Assembly (NCBI RefSeq): GCF_027257935.1
Contig: NZ_JANZKW010000006.1
Span: 119,175-183,174, forward strand
DNA from: Chitinimonas sp. BJYL2
GTDB lineage: Bacteria; Pseudomonadota; Gammaproteobacteria; Burkholderiales; Chitinimonadaceae
Length of the DNA stretch: 64,000 nt
Direction of reading: 5' to 3'
The notes under the pieces: model-generated
What the model saw: only the letters and a program-made list of their open reading frames with translations
Databases searched by the model: none
What the model was told of the DNA's origin: nothing
Part shown: piece after piece, positions 16,781-23,846 of the stretch
How positions within the stretch are numbered: position 1 is the first letter of the stretch
Layout of the letters: every line of letters starts with the position of its first letter
Position numbers and translations under genes: made by a program

Positions 16781-17158
16781 CTAGCGGTTAGCCCGGCTCA
16801 GTTCTTCGTGCAGCACGCGGATGTCTTCCTGCAAGGCATCGGCCGCTACTTGGGCCTTGGCCGAGCCAGCCTTGCTCTGGGCGAGCTTGGCATCGGCCTG
16901 CGCCTGCTTGGCAAGACTGCCAGCCAGCACAAAGTCCTTGTCTTCCATGGCTTTGTGGGCCTGCACCATCTTCTCGCGGGCGGCTTGCATCTCCATCGGC
17001 GCGTACTGGCCACCACCAGCGCCGGCGGCGTTATCGACCGCGGCAGACGAAACGGCCATATCGGTTGTGGCTTGCGGGTTGGTGCTGCTGCAGCCGCTGC
17101 TTGCCACGAGCGCGGCAAGGCAAACAGGTAGCAGGAGGTAGTGGGTGTGGCTCAACAT
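16781..17158 (-). CDS. DUF4398 lipoprotein
   Basis: A 125-aa lipoprotein: signal peptide with lipobox ASSGC (Cys at about 23), then helical Ala/Lys/Gln-rich sequence APMEMQAAREKMVQAHKAMEDKDFVLAGSLAKQAQADAKLAQSKAG, typical of DUF4398. It is usually paired with an OmpA-domain lipoprotein, as here (92-nt gap). Start ATG 17158 has GGAGA upstream. Its upstream region carries a perfect GTACGGCGCCGTAC palindrome. Confidence 0.83.
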   Translation of the reverse strand: MLSHTHYLLLPVCLAALVASSGCSSTNPQATTDMAVSSAAVDNAAGAGGGQYAPMEMQAAREKMVQAHKAMEDKDFVLAGSLAKQAQADAKLAQSKAGSAKAQVAADALQEDIRVLHEELSRANR

Positions 17159-17212
17159 GATTGTCTCCAGTCCATCAATTTGCCCGCCATCAGGCTGGCA
17201 GGCAGTGCGACC

Positions 17213-17254
17213 TTTATGCGACGGGCAAGTGGCAGTGTCGGTACGGCGCCGTAC
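17213..17254 (-). promoter_or_regulatory. Stress-island palindrome with spaced -10, site 10
   Basis: Core GTACGGCGCCGTAC (17241-17254) is a perfect 14-base palindrome. CATAAA (minus, 17218-17213) follows after 22 nt, 54 nt before the DUF4398 start. Confidence 0.6.
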
Positions 17255-17311
17255 ATAACGCCTTATCTCGCCAACAGCCGCCTCGGGTCTGAACCCGAGA
17301 CTGCCCGCACC

Positions 17312-17617
17312 TTATTTGACGCGCATGTCATCCTTGACCGAGCTCACCCCTTTGACATCGCGGGTGATCTCAATCGCCTTGCTGATGGCGGCGCGCGAAC
17401 TCACAAAACCACTGAGCTGCACCGTGCCCTTGAAGGTCTCCACATTGATTTCCGCCACCTTCAGGGTGGGCTCGTTCAGGATGGCCGCCTTGACCTTGGC
17501 GGTGATCAGGCTGTCGTCCATGTATTCGCCCGTCCCCTCCTGCCTGGGCGTGGAGGCACAGGCGATCAGGGTCAGGGGGACGGCCAGCAATGCAAACAGC
17601 TTGGTGAGGGATTTCAT
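17312..17617 (-). CDS. Single-BON-domain lipoprotein
   Basis: A 101-aa lipoprotein: signal with lipobox LTLIAC (Cys at about 20), then one BON domain (about 33-101: DDSLITAKVKAAILNEPTL, GTVQLSGFVSS, VSSVKDDMRVK). It resembles the OsmY/DolP group that maintains envelope integrity. The ATG at 17617 has GGAGTC upstream; an in-frame codon at 17641 is not supported. Confidence 0.85.
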   Translation of the reverse strand: MKSLTKLFALLAVPLTLIACASTPRQEGTGEYMDDSLITAKVKAAILNEPTLKVAEINVETFKGTVQLSGFVSSRAAISKAIEITRDVKGVSSVKDDMRVK

Positions 17618-17772
17618 GACATGACTCCAGGCAAGGGCCACCTAGGTGGCCCGATGCAGGGTGAACCGCGCGGGCAACACGCCCACACGGCAACCTGCAG
17701 CAATACGGTCTCCGGACAACCCGTAGCATCGGGTCGGCAAGGCAGGCGGCAGCCGGGGCTGCCGGTGACGAT

Positions 17773-18027
17773 CTAGCCGAGGGTGCGCGAGATCGCGTGG
17801 TAAACCCAGATCAGCAAGGCTGCGCCAACAATGGCGACCAGCAGGCTGTAAAGGTTGAAGCCGGTAATGCCGGCCATGCCGAACTGGCTGAACAACCAAC
17901 CACCGGCAACCGCACCGACCACGCCCAGCAAGGTATCGGGGATGACACCCCGACCGGGCTGGCTCGCCAGCCGGTTGGCAATGAACCCGGCAACCAGGCC
18001 GAGGACAATCCAGGCAAGCAGGGACAT
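17773..18027 (-). CDS. GlsB/YeaQ/YmgE-family stress membrane protein (second copy)
   Basis: An 84-aa protein with three hydrophobic segments and family motifs GLVAGFIANRLASQPGRGVIPD, GVVGAVAGGWL and GFNLYSLLVAIVGAALLIW. Start ATG 18027 follows GAGGGAG. It lies 57 nt downstream of the CsbD gene, probably in the same transcript. It is a paralogue of 4052-4309. Confidence 0.88.
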   Translation of the reverse strand: MSLLAWIVLGLVAGFIANRLASQPGRGVIPDTLLGVVGAVAGGWLFSQFGMAGITGFNLYSLLVAIVGAALLIWVYHAISRTLG

Positions 18028-18084
18028 ACAGAACTCCCTCAGGCGCAGCCCTTGAAACGACATGCGCCCTGTCAGGCCAAGCGT

Positions 18085-18297
18085 TTAAGGGCGATAGTCC
18101 TTGTAGCGGCCTTCAAATGCCTTGATCTGCCGCTCGGCATCATCCTGGGTGACGCCATAGGCCTCCTGAATCTTGCCGGCCAGCTCGGTACGCGTACCTG
18201 CAATCTGTTCCAGGTGGTCATCCGTGAGCTTGCCCCACTGCTGCCGCACATTGCCTTTGAACTGTTTCCAGTTGCCTTTGACGATGTCCCAATTCAT
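18085..18297 (-). CDS. CsbD family stress protein
   Basis: A 70-aa protein with the classic CsbD sequence: MNWDIVKGNWKQFKGNVRQQ, then WGKLTDDHLEQIAG and a C-terminal YGVTQDDAERQIKAFE helix. CsbD proteins accumulate in general stress; the molecular role is unknown. Start ATG 18297 has AAGGAGA upstream, optimally spaced. Its promoter carries a perfect AGTGCG/CGCACT palindrome. Confidence 0.93.
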   Translation of the reverse strand: MNWDIVKGNWKQFKGNVRQQWGKLTDDHLEQIAGTRTELAGKIQEAYGVTQDDAERQIKAFEGRYKDYRP

Positions 18298-18400
18298 GAC
18301 GCTCTCCTTGTGCAACGATGTCATCCACCAAGTGGCCGATGACCAATCCGTCGCCTCAACGCTCGCCCTTTGGCGATCGGTGCTGCGAAGTCGATGAGGC

Positions 18401-18442
18401 AAACTAGCCCTGTCGACGAATGCAGTCAGTGCGCTGGCGCAC
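18401..18442 (-). promoter_or_regulatory. Stress-island palindrome with spaced -10, site 11
   Basis: Core GTGCGCTGGCGCAC (18429-18442, flanked A and T, a perfect 6-4-6 palindrome). TAGTTT (minus, 18406-18401) follows after 22 nt, toward CsbD. Extra half-sites AGCGCAC and GGCGCA follow at 18445-18459. Confidence 0.62.
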
Positions 18443-18580
18443 TTAGCGCACTTGGCGCAATCAGGAGTGGTGGGGAGGTGATCTAGCGGTAGAAGCCTCT
18501 TCCGCTCGGTGCGGCATCGCACCGACGCGGCACCCGAGCGGATGCAGGCTGAGCGGACTGACGTTCACAAGGAGCCCGTC

Positions 18581-19090
18581 ATGCCAGATCAAGAGAAAGT
18601 GACCGTCCTCAGGCAACAACTGCACACGGCCGAGCAAGCCTGTGCCGCCTGGCATGCCGCAGGTAACCAGGAGCGCTATATGGAGTCCTATGTCCTCACC
18701 GAGGCCATCGAGCTGCAGCTCCTGCACCTGCTGGAAGCCGGGCGTCGCGATGCGGCCGGCCCAGTCAGGCAGTCAGCCGTCTCGCCCAGATTGGCGCCGG
18801 GATCGTCAGCGGACTGGCCAAACGAGCTCTCCCCGCCACTGGCCGGGCCGCTGGCGACACGGGTCCATGACAACAGCCCGAATCCCCGCTGGCGCAGCAG
18901 CGGCGAGCGCGTGGATTCGATTACCCAGTCCATCGTGGATCAGGGCATCGTCATGTTTGATCAGGGTTCGACCCGAGAAGCGCTCCAGTATTTCCGGCAC
19001 CACCAGATGCCCGATGAACTGGTGAGCCGCGTCGTACGCAACCCGGACGAGCGACGGCGCTACATCAACGACTTTGTCACCGGCAACTGA
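18581..19090 (+). CDS. Hypothetical protein (169 aa)
   Basis: A soluble protein with no recognised family. The N-terminal helix (QEKVTVLRQQLHTAEQACAAW and ELQLLHLLEAG) is followed by a Pro/Ser-rich linker (about 70-110). The C-terminal part (GIVMFDQGSTREALQYFRHHQMP then DELVSRVVRNPDERR) looks like a small helical domain. Start ATG 18581 has AAGGAG 7 nt upstream; an in-frame codon at 18509 lacks one. It is divergent from the CsbD gene. Confidence 0.65.
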   Translation: MPDQEKVTVLRQQLHTAEQACAAWHAAGNQERYMESYVLTEAIELQLLHLLEAGRRDAAGPVRQSAVSPRLAPGSSADWPNELSPPLAGPLATRVHDNSPNPRWRSSGERVDSITQSIVDQGIVMFDQGSTREALQYFRHHQMPDELVSRVVRNPDERRRYINDFVTGN

Positions 19091-19343
19091 CCCGACAACC
19101 CCCACCGCCACTCATCGCGCCCTGATGCCGAGTCCGCCATGGCGTGCGCGGTCCGGGCGCCTGAAGCGCTAAGCTTGGCAGCTCGTAACTGGTATGGGGT
19201 AGGCAGGGCAAAGGCAGCGGGGGGCGCGAGCCGCGCTCAGGGATATCTGGCGCGGCGACGGGAAGCGAACCGGGATAGACTATGACGAGATCACTAAACG
19301 ACCAGCTAGCGTCACACGCATCCAGCATGGCGGGATGATGGTC

Positions 19344-19418
19344 TGGCGTCCCCGACAGGAATCGAACCTGTAACTGCCCCTTAGGAGGGGGCCGTTATAT
19401 CCATTTAACTACGGAGAC
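19344..19418 (-). tRNA. tRNA-Arg (CCT)
   Basis: A 75-nt cloverleaf on the minus strand. The acceptor arms GTCTCCG and CGGGGAC pair, with discriminator G and an encoded CCA end. Anticodon stem GCCCC/GGGGC encloses loop CTCCTAA, anticodon CCT (reads AGG). The T-arm contains GGTTCGATTCC. Confidence 0.96.
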
Positions 19419-19490
19419 GGGCCGGCCGGGATTCTACCGGATTTCACGTCAGCATCGGCCACTCGCGCACCTCACAGGCAGCCCAATCTC

Positions 19491-20009
19491 ATGATCAAAT
19501 TCTTTCTGCTCGGTTTGTGCCTGCTTGTCAGCGGATTTACCCAGGCAAATGTACAGAACGGCCAGATGGCACCGGCGTTTGCCCTGAGCGACCAGCACGG
19601 CAAAGTCCGCCACAGTGACGAATTCCGTGGCAAGTGGCTGGTGCTGTATTTCTATCCCAAAGCCGATACGCCAGCATGCACGGAAGAGGCCTGCAGCTTC
19701 CGCGACGATATTGTCCTGCTTCGAGCATTGGGTGCCGAGGTGGTGGGCATCAGCACGGATGAAGTCGCTGCCATTCGCCAGTTTGCCGGCAAGCACCAGT
19801 TACCATTCACCCTGCTGGCCGATCCGGACGGCACCACGGCCAGGCAATATGGCGTGCTGGTGAATTTGGGTTTGGTAAAGTTTGCCAAGCGCCATAGTTT
19901 CCTGATTGATCCGCAAGGCAGCGTGATCAAGCGCTATACGGATGTGGATACCAAGACCTACGCCAAAACCGTTCTGGCCGATCTGCGCCAGTTGAGTGGA
20001 AAGAAATAA
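19491..20009 (+). CDS. Exported peroxiredoxin (BCP/PrxQ type)
   Basis: A 172-aa thiol peroxidase with a Sec signal peptide (1-19, GFTQAN), which is unusual for this mainly cytoplasmic group. Thioredoxin fold with peroxidatic Cys63 (TPACTEEAC) and a likely resolving Cys68, the PrxQ spacing. It probably removes peroxides in the periplasm; the electron donor is unknown. The ribosome site is weak. It is followed after 3 nt by a DUF2721 gene, so they form one operon. Confidence 0.88.
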   Translation: MIKFFLLGLCLLVSGFTQANVQNGQMAPAFALSDQHGKVRHSDEFRGKWLVLYFYPKADTPACTEEACSFRDDIVLLRALGAEVVGISTDEVAAIRQFAGKHQLPFTLLADPDGTTARQYGVLVNLGLVKFAKRHSFLIDPQGSVIKRYTDVDTKTYAKTVLADLRQLSGKK

Positions 20010-20012
20010 TCC

Positions 20013-20420
20013 ATGGAAATCGGTGTGCCTGCCCTGCTGTTCCCTGCCATCTCCTTGCTACTGCTGGCCTATACCAACCGCTTTCTCGGCCTATCCAGCG
20101 TGATCCGCAAGCTGTATGAGGATTACCAGGCCGCACCAGACCCCAAAATTGCCCGGCAGATTGCCAACCTGCGTCGCCGGGTTGCCCTGATACGCGGCAT
20201 GCAGGCAGTGGGGGTGGGTAGCCTGTTCCTGTGTGTGCTCTGCATGTTCATGATCTTCTTCGGCCTGCCTCGGCTAGCGCATGCGGTGTTTGCCATCAGC
20301 TTGGTTTGCATGCTGGTTTCACTCGCCATTTCGCTGACCGAGATCCGCATGTCCAGCGATGCGCTCAACATCCTGCTGGCCGATATCGAGGAAGATCTGG
20401 CCAAGCACGACAGCGACTAA
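20013..20420 (+). CDS. DUF2721 family membrane protein
   Basis: A 135-aa protein with three hydrophobic segments: about 6-22 (ALLFPAISLLLLAY), about 65-85 (VGVGSLFLCVLCMFMIFFG) and about 90-110. The motif NRFLGLSSVIRKL and an acidic C-terminus (ADIEEDLAK) are typical of DUF2721, which has no known function. It begins three bases after the peroxiredoxin stop; AAAGAAA/GGAAAGAA serves as ribosome site. Confidence 0.83.
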   Translation: MEIGVPALLFPAISLLLLAYTNRFLGLSSVIRKLYEDYQAAPDPKIARQIANLRRRVALIRGMQAVGVGSLFLCVLCMFMIFFGLPRLAHAVFAISLVCMLVSLAISLTEIRMSSDALNILLADIEEDLAKHDSD

Positions 20421-20482
20421 TCCGAGGCTGCCAAGCAGGGGTTGGCGATCTATGATCAACCATCGGTTGACTGGAGCCCATC

Positions 20483-21700
20483 ATGTTCAAACCTGCTTAC
20501 CCTGCGTTTGCCTTGGCCATCGTTGCACTGAATAGCCATGCCGCGCCCGCTCAGAAAACCAGCCCGCCGGTAGCGCAGGCCTGGATAGACCTCGCCACCT
20601 ACTCGGGTGGCATGCCGAGCATGCCCAATATCGCCGGTGGGCTGCTAGGCAGCATGTTCGGTGGCAGCAAAGGTAATAACGTCTTTGGTAACACCCAAAC
20701 CGGGCCGGCTGGCCGGTGGATGGATGTAACCGTCAGCACACGCCTCAATCCCAATCTCGCCGAGGCACTGCAAAGCGTGCCGGAAGGCAGCAAACTGGCG
20801 CCTACGCTCAAGCTGGTCAGCCCAGTGCAGGGCAAGCCCATCCCCGTTGAGCGTGAAGAAGAGATCATCGAGCAGCCGGAGTTCCAGCGGCCCAAGGGTA
20901 AGCTGCTGCTTTACTGGGGCTGCGGCACCGAAGTCCGCAAGGGCCAGCCCAAAGTGCTCGACATGGCAACCGCGGAGGTGGCGGATTTGGCGCGCTTCTT
21001 CCAGGCTCGTCGAGCCACCACCCGTGGCGCCCATAGCACGCCCGGTCGCCCGATATGGCCCAGCAAGCCCGATAGCCGCTTGATTCCGGCAGATGCCTCG
21101 CTGGCGGGACAGCACACCTTCTCGGGTGACGGGCTGCCGGCAGATTTCAGGTTCACGCTGGATCAGGCACACGACCTGATGCCCGCGATCGATCTCAAGC
21201 AGCGTGATGAGGGTAGCGCCATCCGCTTCTCCTGGTCAGCCATGCCGCAGGCTCGCGCCTGGTTCCTCAGCAGCATGAGCGCACAAGGCGATCAGGAAAT
21301 GGTGATCTGGACGTCCAGCGAGCTAGCGGACAGCGGATTTGGCCTGCTCGACTACCAGCCCAATGCCGCGGTTGATCGCTGGCTCAAAGAAAAGGTCCTG
21401 CTGCCAGCGCGCACTACCGAGTGCACAGCCCCAAAGGAAGCCATCGGCAAGGCAGGCATGGTGCGGATGATTGCTTATGGCAGCGAACTGCATCTGGCCC
21501 ACCCGCCACGCCCCAAAGACCCCAAGATAGCGTGGGAGCCGACTTGGGCAGTCAAGCTCAGGCTCAAGTCGGTGGCTACCAGTTTTACCGGTATGCCCAA
21601 TATGGACCACAGCGAGCAGCAACAGGAGGAAAGCCCCACGCCCAAGCAGGAAGAAAAGCCCAAGGCGCTGGATATCCTCAAAGGCATTTTCGGTCGCTAA
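20483..21700 (+). CDS. Periplasmic protein of unknown function (405 aa)
   Basis: Signal peptide (1-20, NSHAAPA), then a Gly/Asn/Met-rich stretch (GGLLGSMFGGSKGNNVFG, about 50-70). Further on come a GKLLLYWGCGTEVRKGQP segment near 140 and an RFTLDQAHDLMPAIDL segment near 225. The C-terminus is a charged tail (EEESPTPKQEEKPK). No enzyme motif is recognised. The sequence looks like a conserved single-copy beta-rich protein of betaproteobacteria, but the family name is not known to me. The ATG at 20483 follows GGAGCCCATC. It precedes a Ser/Thr kinase by about 120 nt. Confidence 0.75.
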   Translation: MFKPAYPAFALAIVALNSHAAPAQKTSPPVAQAWIDLATYSGGMPSMPNIAGGLLGSMFGGSKGNNVFGNTQTGPAGRWMDVTVSTRLNPNLAEALQSVPEGSKLAPTLKLVSPVQGKPIPVEREEEIIEQPEFQRPKGKLLLYWGCGTEVRKGQPKVLDMATAEVADLARFFQARRATTRGAHSTPGRPIWPSKPDSRLIPADASLAGQHTFSGDGLPADFRFTLDQAHDLMPAIDLKQRDEGSAIRFSWSAMPQARAWFLSSMSAQGDQEMVIWTSSELADSGFGLLDYQPNAAVDRWLKEKVLLPARTTECTAPKEAIGKAGMVRMIAYGSELHLAHPPRPKDPKIAWEPTWAVKLRLKSVATSFTGMPNMDHSEQQQEESPTPKQEEKPKALDILKGIFGR

Positions 21701-21817
21701 ACCCTTGATCGAGCGGCTTTTCACCCTGTCGAAAACAGACCAATCCTTGCTCAGTGAGGCGCACTGTCATTGCTCACACTGCCAAGTGTGTGCCTTGGCA
21801 CTCATCATCCAGTTAGA

Positions 21818-23278
21818 ATGACGCCCATGGAGCGATTGGGTCATTACAGAATCAATGCCGTGCTTGGGCAAGGGGCCATGGGCACGGTGTATCGTGCCGT
21901 CGATGAACGGCTGGACAGAACCGTTGCGCTCAAGGTGCTCAAGCTGGATCTGAACACCGATGACCGCGCAGAGTATGCCGCCCGCCTCCAGCAAGAGGCC
22001 CGCTCTGCTGCCCGGCTCAACCACCCCAACATCATCACGGTCTACGATTGCGGCGATATCGACGGGTACGCCTACCTCGCCATCGAGTATGTCGAGGGCA
22101 AGACGCTTGAGTCGTATATTGCCGGCGGCCTCAAGGTATCGGTCAGCAAAACCATCAAACTCGCCGGACAGTTGTTCGGGGCCTTGGCCTATGCGCATGA
22201 ACACCAAGTTGTTCACCGCGATATCAAGCCCGGTAACCTGATGCTGACGGCGGATGGCCGCCTGAAGATCACCGATTTCGGCATCGCCCAGCTGCCTGCC
22301 AGCGATCTGACGCGTGCCGGCACCCTGGTCGGTTCACCCCGCTATATGGCGCCCGAGCAGATCGAGGGCAAAAAGCTCGACGGCCGGGCTGATGTGTTTG
22401 CGGCAGGCATTGTGCTTTACCAACTGCTGACTGGCGTGCGCCCGTTCGATGGCGACCACGTTGCCACGATTGCGTATCGCATCCTGCACGAACAACCCAC
22501 CCGCCCACGCGAACTCGCATCGGATTTACCGCCATGGCTGGACGACTTTGTCATGCGCTGCCTGGAGAAAGACCCCGCCAAGCGCTTCCAGAGCGCCCGT
22601 GAGGCGCGGCATGCGCTGCGTGAGCAGGCGACCGCGAGCCCGGTGAAGGAACCAACCGCCCCACCGGAACCACAAGTGCATAGCACGGAGACAGTGTCTC
22701 CAGCTCAACGTAGCACCTCACCCAAGTGGCGCCTTCTGGGCATCGGCTCTATTGTCGTGGCCTTACTTGGCGCGGGTGCCTTGATGATGCGCAACGCGAG
22801 CAACGTGTCGGCAAAGCCAAACGCTGCCGTTCCATCTGCACCTATCACGGCAAATCAGGTAGAGCTCATGGCGCCACCGGGCGCACCAGGTTCATTGCCT
22901 GCCGCCGCAGCCATGCCGGTACGTGAAGTTGACTCAACACCAGTCAACAAAACGCCTGCATCAACAGAAAACAGCACGGCCGTAGACAAGGCCACCGCAA
23001 GCAGCCAAGCCAGCAACGCCCCGCAAGCTTCAGCAAAGCCAACTCGTAAAGCCAGCGCGGCCAAACCGGCACCTGTGGCATCGGAGAAGCCCCAGCCTGC
23101 CGAGCCCTCACATTCACCAAAGCCAACTGAATCCGCAGAATCCAAGCCCAAACAGCAGGAAAAGAGAGAAAAGCCACCAGCAGTCGAGGACAAACGCAAC
23201 TTTCTGGAAGTGCTCGCGGGCTGCAAACCGGATGGAACCTGCCCCAAACCCGCGCCGCGGAACAGACGCGAACGTTAA
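21818..23278 (+). CDS. Transmembrane serine/threonine protein kinase
   Basis: A 486-aa Hanks-type kinase. Catalytic domain at about 8-270: GQGAMGTVYRA (P-loop, 17-27), Lys39 (VALK), HRDIKPGN (133-140), DFG (153-155) and APE (178-180). A single membrane helix follows at about 306-326 (LLGIGSIVVALLGAGALMM). The extracytoplasmic part is Ala/Pro/Lys/Glu-rich and low complexity, ending with a Cys pair (GCKPDGTC); no PASTA repeats. The start is MTPMER at 21818; ATG 21827 is also possible and neither has a clear ribosome site. Targets are unknown. Confidence 0.9.
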   Translation: MTPMERLGHYRINAVLGQGAMGTVYRAVDERLDRTVALKVLKLDLNTDDRAEYAARLQQEARSAARLNHPNIITVYDCGDIDGYAYLAIEYVEGKTLESYIAGGLKVSVSKTIKLAGQLFGALAYAHEHQVVHRDIKPGNLMLTADGRLKITDFGIAQLPASDLTRAGTLVGSPRYMAPEQIEGKKLDGRADVFAAGIVLYQLLTGVRPFDGDHVATIAYRILHEQPTRPRELASDLPPWLDDFVMRCLEKDPAKRFQSAREARHALREQATASPVKEPTAPPEPQVHSTETVSPAQRSTSPKWRLLGIGSIVVALLGAGALMMRNASNVSAKPNAAVPSAPITANQVELMAPPGAPGSLPAAAAMPVREVDSTPVNKTPASTENSTAVDKATASSQASNAPQASAKPTRKASAAKPAPVASEKPQPAEPSHSPKPTESAESKPKQQEKREKPPAVEDKRNFLEVLAGCKPDGTCPKPAPRNRRER

Positions 23279-23297
23279 ATCGGCGGAGTGGATTGTG

Positions 23298-23346
23298 ATT
23301 TCCAAAGAAAAACACCGTGGTCTCCACGGTGTTTTTCTTTGGAAAT
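23298..23346. terminator. Bidirectional terminator between convergent genes
   Basis: A perfect 23-bp inverted repeat (23298-23320 / 23324-23346) with a 3-nt loop. Its ends have A-runs on one side and T-runs on the other, so it works in both directions, between the Ser/Thr kinase and the ComEA-like gene. Confidence 0.92.
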
Positions 23347-23354
23347 TCTAATGG

Positions 23355-23654
23355 TTACTTCTTCTTATCAATTGAAGGCTTAGTGCCAGATTTTGTACCC
23401 CCTGCAGCAACTGTAACTTCCGAGCGAAACTTGTCTACCGTAGCTTTTCCAATACCCGGTACTTTATCGAGCTCATCAACATTCTTGAATGCACCGTTCT
23501 TCTGCCGATAATCGACAATAGCCTTAGCCTTGCTGGGTCCAATACCCGTCAATGCCTCCAGCTCTGATGGTCCTGCTGTATTGATATTTACCGCAGCCAT
23601 TGCTGATGTGCCCAGCAGCAGCACTGCCAAGAATTGCAGGCTATGACGCAACAT
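23355..23654 (-). CDS. ComEA-like helix-hairpin-helix DNA-binding protein
   Basis: A 99-aa protein with a signal peptide (1-20, SAMAAV) and a tandem helix-hairpin-helix unit: NINTAGPSELEALTGIGPSKAKAIVDYR and FKNVDELDKVPGIGKATVDKF. This is the ComEA DNA-binding domain that pulls incoming DNA into the periplasm in naturally competent bacteria. It ends in a Lys-rich tail. Competence function is family inference; no other com genes are nearby. Start ATG 23654 has AGGAGG upstream. Confidence 0.9.
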   Translation of the reverse strand: MLRHSLQFLAVLLLGTSAMAAVNINTAGPSELEALTGIGPSKAKAIVDYRQKNGAFKNVDELDKVPGIGKATVDKFRSEVTVAAGGTKSGTKPSIDKKK

Positions 23655-23777
23655 AATTCCTCCTGAACGTTACGCACCCTATGTGCGCGCAACGACTCTA
23701 ACCCCACTCCACGATCGGCGGCATCACCAGTTCTAGGTATGGGGTGGACCGAAAACAGCAATCCACAGGCAAATAGA

Positions 23778-23807
23778 AAAAGCCCGCAGCACGTGCTGCG
23801 GGCTTTT
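23778..23807 (-). terminator. Terminator after the TonB-dependent receptor
   Basis: A 15-bp perfect palindrome, AAAAGCCCGCAGCAC / GTGCTGCGGGCTTTT, with A and T runs on either side; it lies 40 nt beyond the receptor stop. Confidence 0.85.
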
Positions 23808-23846
23808 AACTTTACTCGCCGATTGATCGGCTAGTAATAACGGCTA

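Noticed and set aside
17747..17766. GC hairpin near the second GlsB gene as a terminator
   Set aside because: CGGCAGCC/GGCTGCCG-type stem lies on the wrong side or lacks a T-run, so I cannot support termination.
19091..19343. A gene in the gap between the 18581 gene and tRNA-Arg
   Set aside because: Only weak frames without ribosome sites; nothing recognised.
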